A stretch of DNA of 64,000 bases from Pseudomonas sp. GM18 (GCF_000282195.1 NZ_AKJT01000023.1:1-64000), one strand, 5' to 3'. Positions 1 through 10,910 are shown, numbered from the stretch's first letter. A program made the numbers and translations. Notes: generated from the sequence alone by a model not told the origin.

Positions 1-425
1 CGGCAGCCGCTCAAGCCCCAGCGCCAGCCGCGGGTGGCGAACCGGCTGATCCGGCGAAGGAAAAACTGTATTACGATGCAGCCTTCGACCTGATCAAAGC
101 CAAGGATTTCGACAAGGCCAGCCAGGCTTTCGCCGCATTCCTGCGCAAATACCCCAACAGCCAATACGCGGGTAACGCCCAGTACTGGTTGGGTGAAGTG
201 AACCTGGCCAAAGGCGATCTGCAAGGTGCAGGTCAGGCATTTGCCAAGGTTTCGCAGCTGTACCCCAAGCACCCTAAAGTGCCTGATTCGCTGTACAAGC
301 TCGCTGATGTAGAGCGCCGCCTCGGTCATACCGATCGGGTCAAAGGTATTCTGCAGCAGGTTGTGTCCCAGTATCCGGGCACTTCCGCCGCTCAGCTGGC
401 ACAACGCGACTTGCAGCGCATGTAA
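1..425 (+). CDS. cpoB: Cell division coordinator CpoB/YbgF, C-terminal part (5' end outside window)
   Basis: This is the C-terminal part of the periplasmic Tol-Pal partner CpoB (YbgF), which links outer-membrane constriction with septal peptidoglycan synthesis. The first full codon is at 3 and no start is in the window. About 140 residues are visible: an Ala/Pro-rich linker (residues 1-18), then tandem TPR-type helices with the family patterns LIKAKDFDKA, YPNSQYAGNA and YPKHPKVPDS. The protein ends with LQRM. In pseudomonads this gene closes the tolQRAB-pal operon and is followed by queE, as here. A good terminator lies 37 bases past the stop. The family call is secure; the N-terminal coiled coil cannot be checked. 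Confidence 0.93.
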   Translation, partial: AAAQAPAPAAGGEPADPAKEKLYYDAAFDLIKAKDFDKASQAFAAFLRKYPNSQYAGNAQYWLGEVNLAKGDLQGAGQAFAKVSQLYPKHPKVPDSLYKLADVERRLGHTDRVKGILQQVVSQYPGTSAAQLAQRDLQRM

Positions 426-462
426 GGCTGTAAGCTTGTAGAAATAGCTACCTGTTTTGAAG

Positions 463-489
463 AAACCCGCGCCTATCGCGGGTTTTTTC
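463..489 (+). terminator. Rho-independent terminator after cpoB
   Basis: The arms ACCCGCG and CGCGGGT enclose a five-base loop and run straight into six T residues. It closes the tol-pal-cpoB transcript and separates it from queE. Confidence 0.85.
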
Positions 490-606
490 GTTAGAATTCA
501 TCCCCTTTTTATGAAACACGCTTTTTGGGATCTGCGCGTTGGCGGGGTTCCTTGAAGTGCCTGACGGAGGCGGACAGCCTGTTTAGCTGTTACGCCCGTG
601 GCGACT

Positions 607-1254
607 ATGCAAGACACATTGAGAATCACCGAAGTTTTCTACTCGTTGCAGGGTGAAACGCGGACTGCCGGGCTGCCCACTGTTTTTGTGCGCCTGACCG
701 GTTGCCCATTGCGTTGCCAATACTGCGACAGCGCCTACGCGTTCACTGGCGGCACCATTCGCACCCTCGAGGACATCCTCGAGCAAGTGGCCGGTTTTCG
801 CCCGCGTTACGTCTGTGTCACGGGCGGCGAGCCCCTGGCGCAACCCAATGCCATTCCCTTGCTCAAGCAGTTGTGTGACGCCGGTTACGAAGTGTCGCTG
901 GAAACCAGCGGCGCGCTGGATATCTCGGCGGTCGATCCACGGGTCAGTCGCGTCGTCGACCTGAAAACCCCGGGTTCGAAAGAAGCCCACCGCAACCGCT
1001 ACGAGAACATCGAACTGCTCACGCCCAACGATCAGGTGAAGTTTGTCATCTGCTCGCGGGAAGACTATGACTGGGCTGTGTCCAAGCTGATTCAGTACGG
1101 TTTGAGCGAGCGTGCCGGCGAAGTCCTGTTCTCGCCGAGCCACCATGACCTTAATGCGCGTGATCTGGCGGACTGGGTGGTGGCGGACAATCTGCCTGTG
1201 CGTCTGCAATTGCAGCTGCATAAATATCTTTGGAATGACGAGCCGGGGCGCTGA
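607..1254 (+). CDS. queE: 7-carboxy-7-deazaguanine synthase QueE
   Basis: This radical-SAM enzyme converts 6-carboxytetrahydropterin to 7-carboxy-7-deazaguanine in preQ0/queuosine synthesis. The cluster motif CPLRCQYC (Cys33, Cys37, Cys40 of a 215-residue protein) has the CxxxCxxC spacing, preceded by the substrate-side motif YSLQGE. CVTGGEP near residue 75 fits the SAM-binding region. I chose ATG 607 because the family begins MQ-TLRITE-FYSLQGE. An in-frame GTG at 598 would add three residues, and neither start has a strong Shine-Dalgarno. The stop lies one base before queC, so the two are co-transcribed. I saw no preQ1 riboswitch fold upstream. Confidence 0.95.
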   Translation: MQDTLRITEVFYSLQGETRTAGLPTVFVRLTGCPLRCQYCDSAYAFTGGTIRTLEDILEQVAGFRPRYVCVTGGEPLAQPNAIPLLKQLCDAGYEVSLETSGALDISAVDPRVSRVVDLKTPGSKEAHRNRYENIELLTPNDQVKFVICSREDYDWAVSKLIQYGLSERAGEVLFSPSHHDLNARDLADWVVADNLPVRLQLQLHKYLWNDEPGR

Positions 1255-1255
1255 A

Positions 1256-1948
1256 ATGACTGAACCACTGAACACTGCTGAAAAACGTGCGGTCATCCTG
1301 CTGTCCGGCGGCCTCGACTCGGCGACGGTCGTGGCCATGGCCCGTGCCGAAGGCTATAGCTGCTACACCATGAGCTTCGATTACGGTCAGCGCCACCGTG
1401 CTGAACTGCATGCCGCCGAGCGTGTCGCCCGCGACCTGGGTGTGGTCGAGCACAAGGTGATTGGCCTGAACCTGAACGGTATCGGTGGCTCGGCCCTGAC
1501 CGACAGTTCCATCGACGTGCCGGAGGCGCCGAGTGAAGGCATTCCGGTGACCTACGTGCCGGCGCGCAACACGGTGTTTCTGTCCCTGGCGTTGGGCTGG
1601 GCCGAAGTGCTGGGCGCGCGTGACATCTTTATCGGTGTAAACGCGGTGGATTATTCCGGTTACCCGGATTGCCGTCCCGAGTTCATCGAAGCGTTCGAGC
1701 GCATGGCTAATCTGGCGACCAAGGCCGGTGTAGAAGGGAATGGCTTCCGTATCCAGGCCCCCCTGCAGAACCTGAGCAAGGCGCAGATCGTTCAGGCAGG
1801 CGTGAAGCTTGGCGTCGATTACGGGCTGACCGTTTCCTGCTATCAGGCGGACGATAACGGCCGTGCGTGCGGTAAATGCGACAGCTGCCGTCTGCGTGCA
1901 GAAGGCTTTGCGGCGGCCGGAATCAGCGACCCGACACCTTATTTTTGA
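1256..1948 (+). CDS. queC: 7-cyano-7-deazaguanine synthase QueC
   Basis: QueC uses ATP and ammonia to turn 7-carboxy-7-deazaguanine into preQ0, the step after QueE. The 230-residue protein has the PP-loop SGGLDS near residues 17-22, the family stretch YVPARN, and a C-terminal zinc site made by a Cys followed by CGKCDSC. I chose ATG 1256, which follows the queE stop by one base. A longer frame from 1112 merely overlaps queE. Tight spacing suggests translational coupling. The next feature is tRNA-Lys, which is not itself a queuosine substrate, so that adjacency is probably incidental. Confidence 0.96.
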   Translation: MTEPLNTAEKRAVILLSGGLDSATVVAMARAEGYSCYTMSFDYGQRHRAELHAAERVARDLGVVEHKVIGLNLNGIGGSALTDSSIDVPEAPSEGIPVTYVPARNTVFLSLALGWAEVLGARDIFIGVNAVDYSGYPDCRPEFIEAFERMANLATKAGVEGNGFRIQAPLQNLSKAQIVQAGVKLGVDYGLTVSCYQADDNGRACGKCDSCRLRAEGFAAAGISDPTPYF

Positions 1949-2011
1949 TTTATTTCAAATTAGGTGTTGAATAGTCCTTAAAAATCAGTATTATACGCGC
2001 CACCACACAGC

Positions 2012-2087
2012 GGGTCGTTAGCTCAGTTGGTAGAGCAGTTGGCTTTTAACCAATTGGTCGTAGGTTCGAATCCCACACGACCCACCA
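2012..2087 (+). tRNA. tRNA-Lys (anticodon TTT)
   Basis: A 76-base cloverleaf with acceptor arms GGGTCGT and ACGACCC and an encoded ACCA end. The D-arm includes AGCTCAGTTGGTAGAGC and the T-arm GTTCGAATC. The anticodon loop is CTTTTAA with TTT at 2045-2047. It reads AAA/AAG lysine codons. Confidence 0.98.
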
Positions 2088-2098
2088 TTTTAAAAAAT

Positions 2099-2139
2099 CT
2101 GGAAGGCCCACGTAAGTGAGGATTTCCGGGTTTTTTTTT
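2099..2139 (+). terminator. Probable terminator after tRNA-Lys
   Basis: A weak stem CTGGAA / TTCCGG with a 19-base loop is followed by nine T residues. The long T run supports termination; the stem is modest. Confidence 0.55.
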
Positions 2140-2349
2140 GCCCGCGATTTGAGGTTGTCCCCGTCCGGGATCGCTCTGCGTGACGCAGGTCAGAATCATC
2201 TTTTGCATCCACCGGATATTCTGTAGCCTTGCGCAGCTTCAACGCTGTCCGTGCCTGATGAATACTCACTCTCCCGGCGGTACCCCGAAGGGTCCGGAGC
2301 CGGGTGTATACTCGACTTTCGCGCGAAAGCGCCTGCAGGTCTTGCGAAC

Positions 2350-3408
2350 ATGACGCAGATTTCCGAACGCCTTCTGGTTCAAGCCCACCTCGACGCCAAG
2401 CAGCCCAAGCCGCTGACGGCCGAGGAGGAGGCTTATTACCGCACAGCCATCGCAGCCGAGCTCAAGGCTCAAGACGCGGTGCTGGTTGCCCACTTCTATT
2501 GCGATCCAGTCATTCAGGCCCTGGCCGAAGAAACCGGTGGCTGCGTCTCCGACTCTCTGGAGATGGCCCGCTTCGGCAATGCCCATCCGGCCAAGACCGT
2601 AGTGGTTGCCGGTGTGAAATTCATGGGCGAAACCGCGAAAATCCTCAACCCTGAAAAGCGTGTGCTGATGCCGACCCTGGAAGCGACCTGCTCGCTGGAC
2701 CTGGGTTGCCCGGTGGACGAGTTCTCGGCGTTCTGCGATCAGCACCCGGAACGCACGGTGGTGGTGTATGCCAACACCTCGGCGGCAGTCAAAGCCCGGG
2801 CGGATTGGGTGGTGACTTCCAGTTGCGCGCTGGAAATCGTCGAAAGCCTGATGGATAACGGCGAAACCATTATCTGGGGCCCGGACAAGCACCTGGGCAC
2901 TTACATCCAGCGCAAGACCGGCGCCGACATGCTGCTGTGGGACGGTGCCTGCATCGTTCACGAAGAGTTCAAGGCCAAGCAGCTCGAAGACATGAAAGCG
3001 CTGTACCCGGACGCGGCCATTCTGGTGCATCCGGAGTCGCCGACCGCCGTGATCGAATTGGCCGACGCGGTGGGTTCCACAAGTCAGCTGATTGCTGCTG
3101 CGCAAAGCCTGCCGAACAAGACTCTGATCGTCGCCACCGACCGTGGCATCTTCTACAAGATGCAGCAGCTGTGCCCGGACAAGGTCTTTATCGAAGCGCC
3201 TACGGCCGGTAACGGCGCGGCTTGCCGCAGTTGCGCGCATTGCCCGTGGATGGCGATGAACACCCTTGAGCGCACGCTGAAGAGCTTGCGTGAGGGTACC
3301 AATGAGATCTTCGTCGACCCGGCGTTGATTCCGCAGGCGATTCGGCCGTTGAAGCGCATGCTCGATTTCACACAGGCGGCGCGGATGAAGCTGGCGGGTA
3401 ACGCCTGA
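2350..3408 (+). CDS. nadA: Quinolinate synthase A
   Basis: NadA condenses iminoaspartate with dihydroxyacetone phosphate to give quinolinate in de novo NAD synthesis. The 352-residue length fits the family. The three cysteines expected to hold the 4Fe-4S cluster are visible at C114 ([10 protein letters not shown]), C201 (DGACIVHE) and C298 ([10 protein letters not shown]), close to their E. coli positions. I chose ATG 2350 (MTQISERLL); an upstream in-frame start at 2251 adds 33 residues with no family look. It appears to be a single-gene unit, with a REP pair after the stop. Confidence 0.96.
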   Translation: MTQISERLLVQAHLDAKQPKPLTAEEEAYYRTAIAAELKAQDAVLVAHFYCDPVIQALAEETGGCVSDSLEMARFGNAHPAKTVVVAGVKFMGETAKILNPEKRVLMPTLEATCSLDLGCPVDEFSAFCDQHPERTVVVYANTSAAVKARADWVVTSSCALEIVESLMDNGETIIWGPDKHLGTYIQRKTGADMLLWDGACIVHEEFKAKQLEDMKALYPDAAILVHPESPTAVIELADAVGSTSQLIAAAQSLPNKTLIVATDRGIFYKMQQLCPDKVFIEAPTAGNGAACRSCAHCPWMAMNTLERTLKSLREGTNEIFVDPALIPQAIRPLKRMLDFTQAARMKLAGNA

Positions 3409-3431
3409 CACTTACTGTGGCGAGAGCTGTT

Positions 3432-3519
3432 GTGGCGAGGGAGCTTGCTCCCGTTCGGTTGCGCAGCAGCCGCATTCAGGGGCGCTTCGCACCCCAGCGG
3501 GAGCAAGCTCCCTCGCCAC
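3432..3519. repeat. REP pair, GTGGCGAGGGAGC class
   Basis: The left copy GTGGCGAGGGAGCTTGCTCC and its inverted counterpart (3496-3519) flank a 40-base spacer. This inverted-pair layout is typical of Pseudomonas REP doublets. It sits between the convergent genes nadA and the RDD protein and could act on both transcripts. Confidence 0.8.
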
Positions 3520-3521
3520 AG

Positions 3522-4010
3522 TTACTTGGTCTTCTTCGGAATCCGCACTAACTGGGTATTGGAATAGATGTCGTGCCAGCTGCGCTTCTGTTTGTCGAAC
3601 ATCGACCAGAAGAACCCCAGCCCGAGGCATAGCCAGGACGCGATCGACACCACAAAGCGCAGCAGCGCCTGCCACAGGCTGATGGATGAGCCGTCGGCGT
3701 TTTGTACGCGGATGCACCACACCTGCATGCCCAGGGTCTGGCCCGACCAGGTCCAGAACTTGGCGAAGAAGCCGAACAGCACGAACAGCAGCACCGTCGA
3801 CAGCAGTGGGTCACCGTCCAGCGCGCCGGCTTCGGTCAGGGTGCGCATTCGGTCTTCGCCGATGATTGCCATCTGGATCATCTTGTAGATGCCGCTGGTG
3901 ACGATCAGCAGGGCAGTGCACAGCAGGAAGTCGTAGAACATCGCTGCCAGGCGACGACCCAGGCCTACGGCGGGGAAGTCGCCTTGGGGGTTGAGCAGGT
4001 GTTTCGACAT
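3522..4010 (-). CDS. RDD family membrane protein
   Basis: A 162-residue inner-membrane protein of the RDD family, named for conserved Arg and Asp residues in the first helix region. Here that is LGRRLAAMFYDFLLC (about residues 17-31). Hydrophobic segments lie near 22-40, 70-90 and 110-135. The stretch GQTLGMQVWCIRV and the ending SWHDIYSNTQLV are characteristic of the family. The function of most RDD proteins is uncertain; transport or ion homeostasis has been proposed for some. It is transcribed alone on the minus strand, 95 bases beyond the end of the cold-shock gene. Confidence 0.85.
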   Translation of the reverse strand: MSKHLLNPQGDFPAVGLGRRLAAMFYDFLLCTALLIVTSGIYKMIQMAIIGEDRMRTLTEAGALDGDPLLSTVLLFVLFGFFAKFWTWSGQTLGMQVWCIRVQNADGSSISLWQALLRFVVSIASWLCLGLGFFWSMFDKQKRSWHDIYSNTQLVRIPKKTK

Positions 4011-4062
4011 GGCTGCCTCTGAACGGAAAAAGAAGCCATTTTACGGATTTGCGCGCACAAAA

Positions 4063-4090
4063 AAGCCCCTGATGTCAGCATCAGGGGCTT
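4063..4090 (-). terminator. Terminator after the cold-shock gene
   Basis: A perfect 12-bp stem (AAGCCCCTGATG and its complement) closes a TCAG loop. A/T runs on both sides make it symmetrical. On the minus strand it lies 16 bases past the csp stop. Confidence 0.9.
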
Positions 4091-4105
4091 TTTCGTAACA
4101 GAAGA

Positions 4106-4318
4106 TTAGCCTTCTGCTTGTACTTCGTCAGCCTGCATGCCTTTCTGGCCTTGCACAGCAACGAACGTCACTTTCTGGCCTTCTTTCAGGCTCTTGAAGC
4201 CGTTGCCCTGAATAGCGCGGAAATGCACGAACAGATCCGGACCGCTTTCTGGAGTGATAAAACCAAAACCTTTCTCGTCGTTAAACCACTTGACGGTACC
4301 GCTCTGACGTTGGGACAT
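4106..4318 (-). CDS. Cold-shock domain protein (CspA family)
   Basis: A 70-residue single-stranded nucleic-acid-binding protein that should act as an RNA chaperone. The whole chain is one cold-shock domain: [15 protein letters not shown] holds RNP1 (KGFGFI) and LFVHF is RNP2. Upstream on its own strand is AAAGGA, a usable ribosome site, and a gene-free stretch of nearly 400 bases that could hold a long leader like those of cold-regulated csp mRNAs. Pseudomonads carry several paralogues (CapA, CapB, CspD), and I cannot say from sequence alone which one this is. Confidence 0.94.
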   Translation of the reverse strand: MSQRQSGTVKWFNDEKGFGFITPESGPDLFVHFRAIQGNGFKSLKEGQKVTFVAVQGQKGMQADEVQAEG

Positions 4319-4711
4319 TTCTTATTTCCTTTGACGCAAAAATGAATGACAGTCTCCTTCTCGTGAAAGAGTACTGGGGCTGGTTGCAGGAGAGTAAGAA
4401 GACGTCGAACGGGATGTAGCTAACTTGTAGGCTACTGCCCAGGTCACGATTTCCAAGCGACCCATGCAAACACAGTGAACAAACTCTACGCCAACTACGG
4501 GAGAAAAAACAAGCCCCGCGAAGGCCCGGATTTCCTCAGGTTGATGGCAATTAGAGTGGCCACTAGTGCGGGCTTATTCGATCGCGTTGTTCATTGGTTT
4601 TCGATTGTTATAAGTAACGTTCATAAACGAAGCATATGCACTATTTTATGGCGGTTGCGTTACAGATTAGTGCACTGTTAACGCAACCGCGTTACTTATA
4701 GAAACAGTCAA
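4319..4711. other. Gene-free spacer between csp and gcvT
   Basis: No credible gene is visible. The half near 4319-4470 probably carries the csp promoter and leader (minus strand). The other half is more AT-rich and contains the long inverted repeat listed separately. A 68-codon plus-strand frame (4475-4681) lacks a Shine-Dalgarno and has no recognisable family. Confidence 0.6.
4651..4690. repeat. 12-bp perfect inverted repeat, hairpin after gcvT
   Basis: GCGGTTGCGTTA (4651-4662) and TAACGCAACCGC (4679-4690) are exact inverse copies around a 16-base spacer. It begins 21 bases past the gcvT stop on the minus strand. There is no T run, so it is not a classical terminator; it may protect the 3' end of the gcv transcript. 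Confidence 0.7.
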
Positions 4712-5836
4712 TCAGCCACGATAGTAGCGTTGTGGAACAAATGGCATTTTGCTTACAAGCAAAGGCACCTTTTTCCCACGCACAATGGCCCAAACTGGTG
4801 TTTCCAAAACGGTATAAGCGCTGTCGAGGTAACCCATGGCCAAAGGACCGCCCAGGGTCGGACCGAAGCCGCCGCTGCACACGCTGCCGATGATTTCGCC
4901 GGCTTCGTTGACGATCTCTGCACCTTCACGCACCGGTGTACGTTCCTGCGGCAGCAGGCCAACGCGCTTGCGGCTGACACCGGCTTGCTGCTGGGCGAAC
5001 ACCGTTTCGGCGCCAGGGAAGCCGCCGGCCCGCGCGCCATCGGCACGTCGAGGCTTGGAGATGGCCCACAGCAGGCTTGCTTCGATCGGCGTGGTTTCGG
5101 TGTTCATGTCGTGGCCGTACAGGCACAGGCCGGCTTCCAGGCGCAGGGAATCGCGGGCGCCGAGGCCGATGGCCGCGACTTCCGGTTCGGCCAGCAGGGC
5201 GCGAGCCAGCGCTTCGGCGTTGGCCGTCGGTACGGAGATTTCGTAACCGTCTTCACCGGTGTAGCCCGAACGGCTGACAAAGCAGTCCACGCCCAACAGC
5301 TTCACGCGGGTGAATTGCATGAAGGTCATCTTCGCAACTTCCGGCGCCAGGCGTGCGAGCACGGTGACGGCGGCCGGGCCTTGCAACGCCAGCAGTGCGC
5401 GCTCTTCGAACAGCGGTTCGATGGTGCACTGGTCGCCGATGTGTTTGCGCAGGTGCGCCAGATCCTGGTCCTTGCAGGCGGCGTTGACCACCAGGAACAG
5501 TTCGTCGTTACCGAGGTTGGCGACCATCAGGTCGTCGAGGATGCCACCGGCCTCGTTGGTGAACATCGCGTAGCGCTGCATGCCCACCGGCAGGTCGATG
5601 ATGTCCACCGGCACCAGGGTTTCCAGGGCTTTGGCTGCATTGGCGCCGGTCAGGCGGATCTGGCCCATGTGCGAAACGTCGAACAGCCCGGCCTGATCAC
5701 GGGTGTGCTGGTGTTCTTTCATCACGCCCAGCGGGTATTGCACCGGCATGTCATAGCCGGCGAACGGCACCATGCGGGCGCCGAGTTCGAGGTGCAGTGC
5801 GTGCAACGGAGTTTTCAACAATTGTTCGGTGGACAT
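4712..5836 (-). CDS. gcvT: Aminomethyltransferase (glycine cleavage T-protein)
   Basis: The T-protein moves the methylene group from the aminomethyl-lipoyl arm of GcvH to tetrahydrofolate, releasing ammonia. The 374-residue chain has the family N-terminus [29 protein letters not shown], the motif FDVSHMGQI, and [16 protein letters not shown] in the folate-binding core. A C-terminal barrel domain (VGLL...[15 protein letters not shown]) is complete. It is the last gene of gcvH-gcvP-sdaA-gcvT and lies 33 bases after sdaA. In P. aeruginosa the equivalent copy is gcvT2, controlled by GcsR. Confidence 0.97.
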   Translation of the reverse strand: MSTEQLLKTPLHALHLELGARMVPFAGYDMPVQYPLGVMKEHQHTRDQAGLFDVSHMGQIRLTGANAAKALETLVPVDIIDLPVGMQRYAMFTNEAGGILDDLMVANLGNDELFLVVNAACKDQDLAHLRKHIGDQCTIEPLFEERALLALQGPAAVTVLARLAPEVAKMTFMQFTRVKLLGVDCFVSRSGYTGEDGYEISVPTANAEALARALLAEPEVAAIGLGARDSLRLEAGLCLYGHDMNTETTPIEASLLWAISKPRRADGARAGGFPGAETVFAQQQAGVSRKRVGLLPQERTPVREGAEIVNEAGEIIGSVCSGGFGPTLGGPLAMGYLDSAYTVLETPVWAIVRGKKVPLLVSKMPFVPQRYYRG

Positions 5837-5869
5837 ATCCAGCTCCTGAAAATAGTGCCGATGCGCGCA

Positions 5870-7246
<1,377 letters not shown>

Positions 7247-7287
7247 GGTTGTTCTCCGGTTTCTTGTTATGAGGATCGACACAGATC

Positions 7288-7318
7288 GATCGTTCCCACG
7301 CAGAGCGTGGGAACGATC
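7288..7318. repeat. REP palindrome GATCGTTCCCACGC-AGA-inverse, inside gcv operon
   Basis: A perfect 14-bp inverted repeat around AGA. The same 31-bp unit recurs at 25440-25470, and variants occur elsewhere in the window. Here it separates gcvP from sdaA, where it may stabilise the upstream mRNA or damp read-through. Confidence 0.85.
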
Positions 7319-7332
7319 ATTGTTGTACAGGT

Positions 7333-10185
7333 TTAAGCGTAGCTTTCGATCGACGGGCAGGCGCAGACCAGGTTGCGATCGCCAAACACGTTGTCGACGC
7401 GACCGACCGGTGGCCAGTACTTGGCTTCGATCAGCGACGCTACCGGGTAAACGGCTTGCTCGCGGCTGTACGGGTGAGTCCACTCGCCGACGATTTCCGC
7501 AGCGGTGTGCGGGGCGTTTTTCAGCGGGTTGTCATCCTTGTCCAGCGTGCCGTTTTCCACCGCGCGGATTTCTTCGCGGATGCGGATCATGGCGTCGCAG
7601 AAGCGGTCCAGTTCTTCCTTGGATTCGCTTTCGGTCGGCTCGATCATCAACGTGCCGGCCACCGGGAACGACATGGTCGGGGCGTGGAAGCCGAAGTCGA
7701 TCAGACGCTTGGCCACGTCATCGACGCTGATGCCGCTGCTGTCTTTCAGCGGACGCAGGTCGAGGATGCATTCGTGCGCCACCAGACCGTTGCTGCCGGT
7801 GTAGAGGACTGGATAGTGCTCTTCGAGGCGACGGGAAATGTAGTTGGCATTCAGGATCGCCAGTTGCGAAGCGCGCTTGAGGCCGGCGCCACCCATCATT
7901 CGAATGTACATCCAGGTGATCGGCAGAATGCTCGCGCTGCCGAACGGTGCCGCGCAGACTGCGCCTTCCTTGCGTTCCATCTGGGCGTGGCCCGGCAGGA
8001 ACGGCGTCAGGTGCGACTTGACGCCAATCGGGCCGACGCCCGGGCCGCCACCGCCGTGTGGGATGCAGAAGGTTTTGTGCAGGTTCAGGTGCGATACGTC
8101 GCCGCCGAACTTACCCGGTGCGCAAAGGCCGACCATGGCGTTCATGTTCGCGCCATCGATGTAAACCTGGCCGCCGTTGTCGTGAATGATGCCGCAGATT
8201 TCGCGGATGCCTTCTTCGAACACACCGTGGGTCGACGGGTAAGTGATCATCAGCGCAGCGAGGTGTTCGCGGTGCTCGATGGCCTTGGCACGCAGGTCTT
8301 CGATGTCGACGTTGCCGCGGGCATCGCAGGCGGTCACAACCACGCGCATGCCGGCCATGTTGGCGGTGGCCGGGTTGGTGCCGTGAGCGGACGACGGGAT
8401 CAGGCAGATGTCGCGACGGTCTTCGCCACGGCTCTGATGGTAGGCACGGATCGCTAGCAGACCGGCGTATTCACCCTGGGAACCGGCGTTCGGTTGCAGG
8501 GAGATCGAGTCGTAACCGGTGGCGGCGCAGAGCATCGCTTCCAATTCATCGGTCAGCTGCTGATAGCCGGCGCTTTGTTCGGCCGGGGCGAACGGGTGCA
8601 GGGCACCGAATTCAGCCCAGGTCACCGGGATCATTTCGCTGGCGGCGTTGAGTTTCATGGTGCAGGAACCCAGCGGGATCATGGTGCGATCCAGGGCCAG
8701 GTCCTTGTCCGCCAATTTGCGCAGGTAGCGCATCAGCTCGGTTTCGGAGTGATAACGGTTGAACACTGGGTGGCTGAGGATTGGCGATTGGCGAACCAAT
8801 GCAGCCGGGATGGTGCTTGCAATGTTCGCGGCCAATGCAGCGAAGTCCGGCAGTGCCTTGCCGTCGGCCAGCAGGCTCCACAGGGTTTCGACGTCAGCCT
8901 GGCTGCTGGTTTCGTCGAGGGACAGGCCCAGACGCTCAGCATCGACCACGCGCAAGTTGATCTTCTGTGCGCGAGCCTTGTCGTGCAGGGCCGCCGTTTG
9001 TGCGCCGGTTTTAATCGTCAAGGTGTCGAAGAAGCTGGCTTGCTCGACGCTCAGGCCCAGTGCGCTCAAGCCTTTGGCGAGGATCGCGGTCAGGTGATGA
9101 ATGCGATTGGCGATTTGCGTCAGGCCTTTCGGGCCGTGGTACACGGCGTACATGCTGGCGATGTTGGCCAACAGCACCTGAGCGGTGCAGATGTTGCTGG
9201 TGGCTTTCTCGCGGCGGATATGTTGCTCGCGGGTCTGCATGGCCAGGCGCAGGGCCGGCTTGCCGAAACGATCCACGGAAACGCCGACCAGACGGCCCGG
9301 CATGTCGCGCTTGAACGCATCCTTGGTGGAGAAGTACGCCGCGTGCGGGCCACCGAAGCCCAGCGGCACGCCGAAGCGTTGTGCGCTGCCGATGGCCACG
9401 TCGGCGCCGAATTCGCCCGGCGGGGTCAGCACGGTCAGGGCCAGCAGGTCAGCAGCGACCGCGACCAGCGCGTTAGCCGCGTGGAAGCGCTCGGTCAGTT
9501 CGCGGTAGTCGAACACGTCACCGTTGCTGGCGGGGTATTGCAACAAGGCGCCGAAGAACGGCGTCACGTCGGTCAGTTCACGCTCGTCGCCAACGACCAC
9601 GTCGATGCCCAGTGGCTCGGCACGGGTGCGCAAAACGTCGAGGGTTTGCGGGTGGCAATGAACGGAGGCGAAGAAGGCGTGGCTGCCCTTGTTCTTGCTC
9701 AGGCGTTTGCAGAAGGTCATCGCTTCGGCAGCGGCGGTGGCTTCGTCGAGCAACGAGGCGTTGGCGATCGGCAGGCCGGTCAGGTCGCTGATCAGGGTCT
9801 GGAAGTTCAACAGCGCTTCGAGACGGCCCTGGGAAATTTCTGGCTGGTACGGGGTGTAAGCGGTGTACCAGGCCGGGTTTTCCAGCAGGTTGCGCAGGAT
9901 CGGCGACGGCGTGTGAGTGCCGTAGTAGCCCTGACCGATGTAGGTCTTGAACAGCTGGTTTTTGCCGGCGATGGATTTGATCAACGCCAGGGCATCGGCT
10001 TCGCTCAGGCCGTCTTCGAGGCCGAGGACGCTGGTGCCTTTGATGCTGTCGGGAATGACGCTGGCGCTCAGGGCTTCCAGGGAGTCGAAGCCGAGGCTGT
10101 TGAGCATGGCTTGCTCGTCGCCTGCACGCGGGCCGATGTGGCGGGTGATGAATTCGTTGGCGGTCGTCAGATTGACTTGAGTCAT
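7333..10185 (-). CDS. gcvP: Glycine dehydrogenase (decarboxylating), P-protein
   Basis: The PLP-dependent P-protein decarboxylates glycine and loads the aminomethyl group onto lipoylated GcvH. At 950 residues it is the fused homodimeric form with two PLP-transferase-like halves. The N-terminus [21 protein letters not shown] is typical. The Schiff-base lysine is K704 in [15 protein letters not shown]. The second half also carries SSAHGTNPA and YIDGANMNA. It starts 11 bases after the gcvH stop, so the two are tightly coupled. It should be cytosolic. Confidence 0.98.
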   Translation of the reverse strand: MTQVNLTTANEFITRHIGPRAGDEQAMLNSLGFDSLEALSASVIPDSIKGTSVLGLEDGLSEADALALIKSIAGKNQLFKTYIGQGYYGTHTPSPILRNLLENPAWYTAYTPYQPEISQGRLEALLNFQTLISDLTGLPIANASLLDEATAAAEAMTFCKRLSKNKGSHAFFASVHCHPQTLDVLRTRAEPLGIDVVVGDERELTDVTPFFGALLQYPASNGDVFDYRELTERFHAANALVAVAADLLALTVLTPPGEFGADVAIGSAQRFGVPLGFGGPHAAYFSTKDAFKRDMPGRLVGVSVDRFGKPALRLAMQTREQHIRREKATSNICTAQVLLANIASMYAVYHGPKGLTQIANRIHHLTAILAKGLSALGLSVEQASFFDTLTIKTGAQTAALHDKARAQKINLRVVDAERLGLSLDETSSQADVETLWSLLADGKALPDFAALAANIASTIPAALVRQSPILSHPVFNRYHSETELMRYLRKLADKDLALDRTMIPLGSCTMKLNAASEMIPVTWAEFGALHPFAPAEQSAGYQQLTDELEAMLCAATGYDSISLQPNAGSQGEYAGLLAIRAYHQSRGEDRRDICLIPSSAHGTNPATANMAGMRVVVTACDARGNVDIEDLRAKAIEHREHLAALMITYPSTHGVFEEGIREICGIIHDNGGQVYIDGANMNAMVGLCAPGKFGGDVSHLNLHKTFCIPHGGGGPGVGPIGVKSHLTPFLPGHAQMERKEGAVCAAPFGSASILPITWMYIRMMGGAGLKRASQLAILNANYISRRLEEHYPVLYTGSNGLVAHECILDLRPLKDSSGISVDDVAKRLIDFGFHAPTMSFPVAGTLMIEPTESESKEELDRFCDAMIRIREEIRAVENGTLDKDDNPLKNAPHTAAEIVGEWTHPYSREQAVYPVASLIEAKYWPPVGRVDNVFGDRNLVCACPSIESYA

Positions 10186-10196
10186 GTCGGCGCTCC

Positions 10197-10574
10197 TCAG
10201 GCTTGGGCTTTGATCAGACGGTCGTAAGCGTCTTGATCCAGCAGTTGGCCGACAGCCGAGGCGTCGGTTGGCTGGAAGCGGAAGAACCAGCCTTCGCCCA
10301 GCGGATCTTCGTTGACCAGTTCAGGGCTGCTGTCCAGCGCCGGGTTCACTTCCAGCACTTCACCATCCAGTGGCATGTACACGCCGCTGGCGGCTTTTAC
10401 CGATTCCACGGTGGCGGCTTCTGCGCCTTTGTCGTAGCTCTGCAGCTCAGGCAGTTGTACGAAAACCACGTCGCCCAGTGCGTTCTGCGCGAAAGCGGTG
10501 ATGCCGACCGTAATGGTGCCGTCAGCTTCGGTGCGCAGCCATTCGTGATCTTCAGTAAAACGCAACTCGCTCAT
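10197..10574 (-). CDS. gcvH: Glycine cleavage H-protein
   Basis: GcvH is the lipoyl carrier that shuttles the aminomethyl intermediate between the P, T and L proteins. The 125-residue chain keeps the lipoyl-acceptor lysine in [12 protein letters not shown] (K60), plus the opening motif FTEDHEW and the ending segment [12 protein letters not shown] strong AGGAG ribosome site precedes the ATG. It is the first gene of the operon, downstream of a sigma-54-type promoter with its own activator gene nearby. No glycine riboswitch was seen in the leader. Confidence 0.98.
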   Translation of the reverse strand: MSELRFTEDHEWLRTEADGTITVGITAFAQNALGDVVFVQLPELQSYDKGAEAATVESVKAASGVYMPLDGEVLEVNPALDSSPELVNEDPLGEGWFFRFQPTDASAVGQLLDQDAYDRLIKAQA

Positions 10575-10669
10575 GGAAACTCCTAAGGGGGCCAGACTCG
10601 TCTGGTGGACGCGGTGGAATGCTGGGGCAATGCCCTGTTTTATGGGTGCTGCTTTTTTATAAGAAGCTA

Positions 10670-10685
10670 AGCAAAATCGCGGCCA
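10670..10685 (-). promoter_or_regulatory. Sigma-54 (-24/-12) promoter of the gcv operon
   Basis: On the minus strand, TGGCCGCGATTTTGCT matches the RpoN pattern TGGCAC-N5-TTGC: the GG and GC doublets stand 10 bases apart. The transcript would start near 10658, about 84 bases before gcvH. It fits control by an enhancer-binding protein (GcsR). Confidence 0.8.
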
Positions 10686-10704
10686 ATGTTATTTATTCTT
10701 TGTA

Positions 10705-10717
10705 AATCAATAAGTTA
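10705..10717. promoter_or_regulatory. Candidate IHF site between enhancer and sigma-54 promoter
   Basis: AATCAATAAGTTA fits the IHF consensus WATCAA-N4-TTR in full. It lies between the -24 element and the nearest GcsR-like site, where DNA bending would bring activator and polymerase together. Confidence 0.6.
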
Positions 10718-10749
10718 TTGGTTTTGTCGAATTGCTGGAATGGACAGGC

Positions 10750-10767
10750 TGTAGCGAAATCGCTACA
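10750..10767. promoter_or_regulatory. GcsR-like binding site 1 (promoter proximal)
   Basis: TGTAGCG-AAAT-CGCTACA is an 18-bp palindrome that fits the published P. aeruginosa GcsR layout TGTAACG-N4-CGTTCCG. It lies about 65 bp upstream of the -24 element. Confidence 0.65.
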
Positions 10768-10830
10768 GCTTGAAGCAAAGAAAAAAGCCTAGGTGGATCA
10801 AAGCCTTGCACAGCGCTGATCGGGAGAGGG

Positions 10831-10848
10831 TGTATCGATATCATTCCA
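10831..10848. promoter_or_regulatory. GcsR-like binding site 2
   Basis: TGTATCG-ATAT-CATTCCA keeps the TGTA-N-CG and C-TTCC positions of the GcsR consensus. It stands in tandem with site 3, with starts 19 bp apart. Confidence 0.55.
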
Positions 10849-10849
10849 C

Positions 10850-10867
10850 TGTAGCGCTTTCAGTACA
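10850..10867. promoter_or_regulatory. GcsR-like binding site 3
   Basis: TGTAGCG-CTTT-CAGTACA, directly beside site 2, starts exactly 100 bp from site 1. Two adjacent sites would favour oligomer formation by an enhancer-binding protein. Confidence 0.55.
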
Positions 10868-10910
10868 GATGGGGGTCGCTTTTGAGCACGGTTTTGAAGC
10901 CCGGGCTGCA

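Noticed and set aside
490..606. Possible preQ1 riboswitch before queE
   Set aside because: I saw no short H-type pseudoknot with the A-rich tail expected of the type I switch.
2012..2087. tRNA-Lys as an integration site
   Set aside because: No duplicated 3' end of the tRNA and no integrase in the window.
2023..2208. 61-codon minus-strand frame ending in GFEPTTNWLKANCSTN
   Set aside because: It is the antisense of the tRNA-Lys gene, a well-known source of false protein entries. It has no ribosome site.
4475..4681. 68-codon frame between csp and gcvT
   Set aside because: No ribosome site, no known family, and it ends in the inverted-repeat region; not enough to call a gene.
8494..10227. 577-codon plus-strand frame opposite gcvP
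   Set aside because: Gcv P-protein is complete on the other strand with its PLP lysine. The opposite frame has no recognisable domain.
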